Shown piece after piece: positions 5,911-7,740 of a DNA stretch of 7,740 nucleotides; within the stretch, counting starts at the first letter, position 1; every line of letters starts with the position of its first letter. A model generated the notes under the pieces. That model was not told the DNA's origin. It worked only from the letters and a program-made list of their open reading frames with translations, and made no database searches. Made by a program: the position numbers and the translations under genes. The stretch comes from an uncultured Mycoplasmatota bacterium (GTDB lineage Bacteria > Bacillota_I > Bacilli_A > RF39 > UBA660). Where the stretch lies: the NCBI GenBank assembly GCA_947297555.1, contig CAMYTM010000025.1, positions 1 to 7,740 of the forward strand, given 5' to 3'.

Positions 5911-6630
5911 TTACTTACTTCTATTTAAATAATCATATAAATTCGGCACATATTCTTTCAAATCTAATTTTGTATTTTGGAAAATATAATTTAAAATATC
6001 TCTAATATTAGTGGAGTTATTTATAGAACACAATTTTAACTTACTAGGATTAACCCCTTTATTAGATAGGGTGTGTAAATTCCAATTGTCCATTTTATTT
6101 GAATTTAAATCAGAATACTTTTCAGAGTAGCCTAATTCTATAAGATGTCTTTTTCTATAACCTTCAGCTTTAATTTGATCTATATCAGAAAAATTAAAGT
6201 CTTTGTTTTCTTCAAGGTCAAGATGTAATAAAACACACTCATCAAGTAATTTATCAAATATTTTATAAGCGTACTTTTTATGACGTTTACTATTTTTAAT
6301 TATCATAAAATAGAAATCAACTAAAAACATAGGAAAATATTTAGAACGCATGGCTTTTGACCCTAATCCATAAGTTATTTTTAAATTGGGTAAAAGAGGA
6401 ATCTTTTTATAAACATTTATCCAACAATCAAATAAAATTAGTAAATTATCAAGTCCTTGAACAAAAAACACTTTTCCTGTTTCTTCTATGTATTTAGCGT
6501 GATTTCCCTTCGTAGGTAATAATCCTTTTTCTTCTATACTAGATAAATTACTTTTCCATGTAAAATGAAAGTAATTTGAATTTATATCATTTAAGGATAT
6601 TTTGTAATTCTTTATAACTATCAACTCCAT
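5911..6630 (-). CDS. Unnamed HFT-motif protein, 239 aa; possible ADP-ribosyltransferase-like fold
   Basis: No named family can be assigned with confidence. Near the N-terminus residues 20-39 read YFHFTWKSNLSSIEEKGLLP, followed by KVFFVQG (53-59). The HxT, then N(L/I)xSI, then a GLxP turn, then a strand ending in FF is the order seen at the N-terminus of ADP-ribosyltransferase-fold proteins such as DarT or KptA relatives, so an NAD-linked or nucleic-acid-modifying role is conceivable; this is inference from pattern only. A second conserved-looking block, DNWNLHTLSNKGV (181-193), contains another HT pair. The protein is basic and aromatic, with a hydrophobic helix at about 99-110 but no signal peptide. 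The start lacks a clear Shine-Dalgarno; the leader is short and lies beneath an operator-like dyad. It appears monocistronic, ending in motif copy D and a terminator. Toxin or defence cargo would suit the setting but is unproven. Confidence 0.72.
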   Translation of the reverse strand: MELIVIKNYKISLNDINSNYFHFTWKSNLSSIEEKGLLPTKGNHAKYIEETGKVFFVQGLDNLLILFDCWINVYKKIPLLPNLKITYGLGSKAMRSKYFPMFLVDFYFMIIKNSKRHKKYAYKIFDKLLDECVLLHLDLEENKDFNFSDIDQIKAEGYRKRHLIELGYSEKYSDLNSNKMDNWNLHTLSNKGVNPSKLKLCSINNSTNIRDILNYIFQNTKLDLKEYVPNLYDYLNRSK

Positions 6631-6640
6631 AATAAAATGC

Positions 6641-6663
6641 GTATAATGGTTATGCCATTATAC
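6641..6663 (-). promoter_or_regulatory. Operator-like dyad overlapping the -10 box of the HFT gene
   Basis: GTATAATGG (6641-6649) and CCATTATAC (6655-6663) are exact reverse complements with a 5-base spacer. On the minus strand the distal arm contains TATAAT (6662-6657), a consensus -10 box whose start site would fall inside or just after the dyad, about 20 bases before the ATG at 6630. A dyad over a -10 box suggests repressor control, perhaps self-regulation. The spaced -35 candidate (TGTCAA at 6685-6680) is poor. Confidence 0.5.
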
Positions 6664-6679
6664 AAGTGCGTTTACTAAA

Positions 6680-6708
6680 TTGACATAAATCAATTTTATT
6701 TATATAAA
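6680..6708 (+). promoter_or_regulatory. Possible plus-strand sigma-A promoter facing motif copy E
   Basis: TTGACA (6680-6685), exactly 17 bases, TATAAA (6703-6708) is a near-consensus promoter on the plus strand, against the direction of all genes. Transcription would begin near 6715 and run through the hairpin and CTGGTGC of copy E, then antisense into the flavoprotein gene. No plus-strand gene lies downstream, and in such AT-rich DNA chance matches occur. Confidence 0.35.
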
Positions 6709-6737
6709 TATTTTATCATAAATTTAAATATATAAAA

Positions 6738-6771
6738 ACTCGAACTCATAAAATAATTTAAAAGTTCGAGT
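6738..6771 (-). terminator. Intrinsic terminator after the flavoprotein gene
   Basis: ACTCGAACT (6738-6746) and AGTTCGAGT (6763-6771) form a perfect 9-bp stem; on the minus strand the last arm runs into TTTTATATATTT. It is the likely end of the DUF5131-flavoprotein transcript, and it doubles as the left hairpin of motif copy E. Confidence 0.75.
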
Positions 6772-6817
6772 ATCAATCAAATCTGGTGCGTGAGTAAACC
6801 ACATTTGGAAATTCGCA
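6738..6817. repeat. Intergenic structured motif, copy E
   Basis: Plus strand: hairpin 6738-6771 containing AAAAGTTCGA (6760-6769), 13 bases, CTGGTGC (6783-6789), then a weaker inverted repeat using TGCG (6787-6790) and CGCA (6814-6817) around GTAAACCACATTTGG, which is similar to the GTAAAC stem of copy B. This is the most complete copy, with both hairpins and the core. It lies about 70 bases beyond the 3' repeat of the flavoprotein gene. Confidence 0.6.
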
Positions 6818-6889
6818 TACAGGCTAATTTCTAAATCAATTATAACATCATTTATATAGTTTTGCACCTAATAATCTAATCTTTGAGAG

Positions 6890-6924
6890 AAATTGTAATT
6901 TAGCAATTACTTAATATCAAAATT
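6890..6924. repeat. Direct repeat at the 3' end of the flavoprotein gene, copy 1
   Basis: AAATTGTAATTTAGC, A, ATTACTT, then AATATCAAAATT matches 7346-7382 except for two substitutions and a 2-base gap. It spans the stop codon and last four codons of the flavoprotein gene, so that gene's FDIK ending corresponds to the FDFK of the DUF5131 ending. Confidence 0.7.
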
Positions 6925-7326
6925 TTCTGTTTTTAAATCACAATAATATCTACCACTTGTAGCAGTAAATTTTAAAACACAATAATCTGGATCATTTACA
7001 CCTTTTTTATAAAACATTGTATCTCCATTTTTCCAAATCATATTTTTAGTTTCTTGATCTGTTAAGACTTCCATTTTACCTTTTAACATAACCCCTACAT
7101 ACTTAATTAGTCCTTTGTGGTAAAAGTAAATACTCGCATTAGAGTTTTTTTGATATTGCTTTACTCTCATAGATGAAGTATTAGTAGAAAAATAAAATTC
7201 TTCTAATCCTTTTCGCTTTCTAGGTTTTAACATTGCTTTTACATTAGGGCAATTTTCCTCATCAATAGAACATATAAAACCAACTTTTTGTTTATCAATA
7301 AATTTTTCTATTTTCTTTAAATCCAT
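6907..7326 (-). CDS. Pyridoxamine 5'-phosphate oxidase-fold flavoprotein, 139 aa
   Basis: Small split-barrel protein of the PNPOx-like superfamily, a group that usually binds FMN, or sometimes F420 or haem, as a cytoplasmic homodimer. The family layout is visible: an N-terminal helix MDLKKIEKFIDKQ, strand VGFICSID (15-22), the PNVKAML strand (27-33), EEFYFSTNTSSMRVKQYQKN (42-61), which includes the usual 'F.T..S..K..ql..N' cofactor-binding stretch, then ASIYFY (64-69), VGVMLKGKMEVL (77-88) and the late VLKFTATSGRYY (117-128). The length is typical for the stand-alone members related to general stress protein 26. The substrate cannot be told, and this is not the biosynthetic PdxH. The start is ATG at 7326 with only a weak GAGATG-type ribosome site. 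The gene follows DUF5131 by 29 bases and is probably cotranscribed with it. It is bracketed by near-identical direct repeats, suggesting late insertion. Confidence 0.82.
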   Translation of the reverse strand: MDLKKIEKFIDKQKVGFICSIDEENCPNVKAMLKPRKRKGLEEFYFSTNTSSMRVKQYQKNSNASIYFYHKGLIKYVGVMLKGKMEVLTDQETKNMIWKNGDTMFYKKGVNDPDYCVLKFTATSGRYYCDLKTENFDIK

Positions 7327-7345
7327 AAAACTTCATCTCACTTTC

Positions 7346-7382
7346 AAATTGTAATTTAGCGATTACTTTTAAAATCAAAATT
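7346..7382. repeat. Direct repeat at the 3' end of the DUF5131 gene, copy 2
   Basis: AAATTGTAATTTAGC, G, ATTACTT, TT, AAAATCAAAATT; the partner is at 6890-6924, 456 bases away. It covers the stop codon and final codons (FDFKSNR) of the DUF5131 gene. The 2-base difference between copies shifts the frame, so each gene ends at a different TAA. Confidence 0.7.
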
Positions 7383-7740
7383 AAATAGTTTTGCTTGTTT
7401 AATTAAGTCTTTGGTTTGCAATTTATAGTTTTTTTCATCTTTTATAAAATAAGTTCCACATTGTCTAAATTCAAAACTAACATTTTTTCTTATACACTGT
7501 TCTCTAATATCTAATACCCATTGAAAATCTAAAGGTCTTGCATTTATATCAGATTCCCCACCAACAACGACTAATTCAATATCATCAAGATATTTTTCTA
7601 TATCTATCCTTTCTAATAATGGCTGTGCTGTAATACATTTATGCTTTATGGGTAAATCTTTAAATATAGATAATTTATAATCAGAATTTTTTTGATTTTC
7701 AATAGTACAACATACAACTACATTATCATATCCATCATTC
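7356..7740 (-). CDS. DUF5131 family protein (phage Gp37/Gp68-like), C-terminal part
   Basis: This 127-codon frame is open from the window edge to TAA at 7356-7358 and has no start inside the window, so it is the C-terminal half of a longer gene. Recognisable blocks are GYDNVVVCCTIENQ, DLPIKHKCITAQPLLERIDI, ELVVVGGESDINARPLDFQW and VSFEFRQCGTYF. These match the DUF5131 pattern of 'G.TVEnq', 'K.....EPLLgpid', 'vVGGESG..aRP.d..Wv' and 'F.FKQ.G..f'. The family is found in phages and mobile elements. It carries a three-Cys motif in the N-terminal half (outside this window) and is often next to a TcmP partner gene, which might lie upstream. The biochemical role is not established. The gene runs into the flavoprotein gene 29 bases downstream, and its 3' end is copied there. 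Confidence 0.82.
   Translation of the reverse strand, partial: NDGYDNVVVCCTIENQKNSDYKLSIFKDLPIKHKCITAQPLLERIDIEKYLDDIELVVVGGESDINARPLDFQWVLDIREQCIRKNVSFEFRQCGTYFIKDEKNYKLQTKDLIKQAKLFNFDFKSNR

Noticed and set aside
2555..6817. CRISPR array or integron attC sites
   Set aside because: The copies are far apart and diverge outside the core, so not CRISPR. The GTTRRRY/RYYYAAC boxes of attC are not in place and no tyrosine integrase is present, so not a classical integron.
5911..6820. Type III toxin-antitoxin or retron
   Set aside because: The protein is not ToxN-like and there are no tandem RNA repeats ahead of it; there is no reverse transcriptase in the window.

Overview
The window is very AT-rich (roughly 70-75% A+T by eye). 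Its genes use TGG for Trp and ordinary stop codons, and Shine-Dalgarno sites of the AGGAG/GGAG type are visible. This suggests a low-GC Bacillota genome, with gut Erysipelotrichia/Coprobacillus-like or clostridial lineages as reasonable guesses. Every gene I can support lies on the minus strand, so transcription runs from high to low coordinates. The make-up is accessory: hypothetical genes, recombinase and transposase wreckage, and dyads between nearly every pair of genes.

Right end (7740 to about 6740): a DUF5131 (phage Gp37/Gp68-like) gene runs in from outside the window. It is followed by a small pyridoxamine 5'-phosphate oxidase-fold flavoprotein gene. The 3' ends of these two genes are near copies of each other, so the flavoprotein gene is bracketed by direct repeats, as if it had been inserted. 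Next (6630-5911) comes a 239-aa protein of unnamed function, whose N-terminal HFT...GL.P pattern recalls ADP-ribosyltransferase-fold proteins. Its promoter region carries a 9-bp-arm dyad overlapping a TATAAT box.

Middle (5766-2812): a small CxxC protein ORF runs, through a one-base deletion, into a 268-codon open frame that looks like the C-terminal part of a large serine recombinase. Below it is an intact ABC half-exporter (4530-2812), the best-understood gene here.

Left half (2812-1500): about 1.3 kb of decayed DNA. In minus-strand order it holds an IS3-family OrfA fragment with a probable IS end, a second broken copy of the CxxC protein, a broken N-terminal serine recombinase fragment, and an unrecognised broken gene. 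Two intact hypothetical genes finish the window: a 235-aa protein with a good terminator and a 119-aa Cys-rich zinc-ribbon-like protein.

The main unexplained signal is a repeated, structured intergenic motif. Read on the plus strand it is AAAAGTTCGA (or AAAAGTTAGA), 12-13 bases, CTGGTGC (or CTGGCAC), then an inverted repeat of variable sequence. There are four good copies (about 2555, 2673, 5853, 6760) and one weak copy (about 4660). Read in the direction of the genes, copies lie in the 3' region of the ABC exporter, the recombinase remnant, the HFT-protein gene and the flavoprotein gene, usually just before a factor-independent terminator. This gene-plus-site layout is compatible with a cassette array or with a conserved 3'-UTR RNA element. 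I cannot assign it to a known family. The genes show no obvious common pathway; what links them is shared mobile-element context and the repeated 3' motif.
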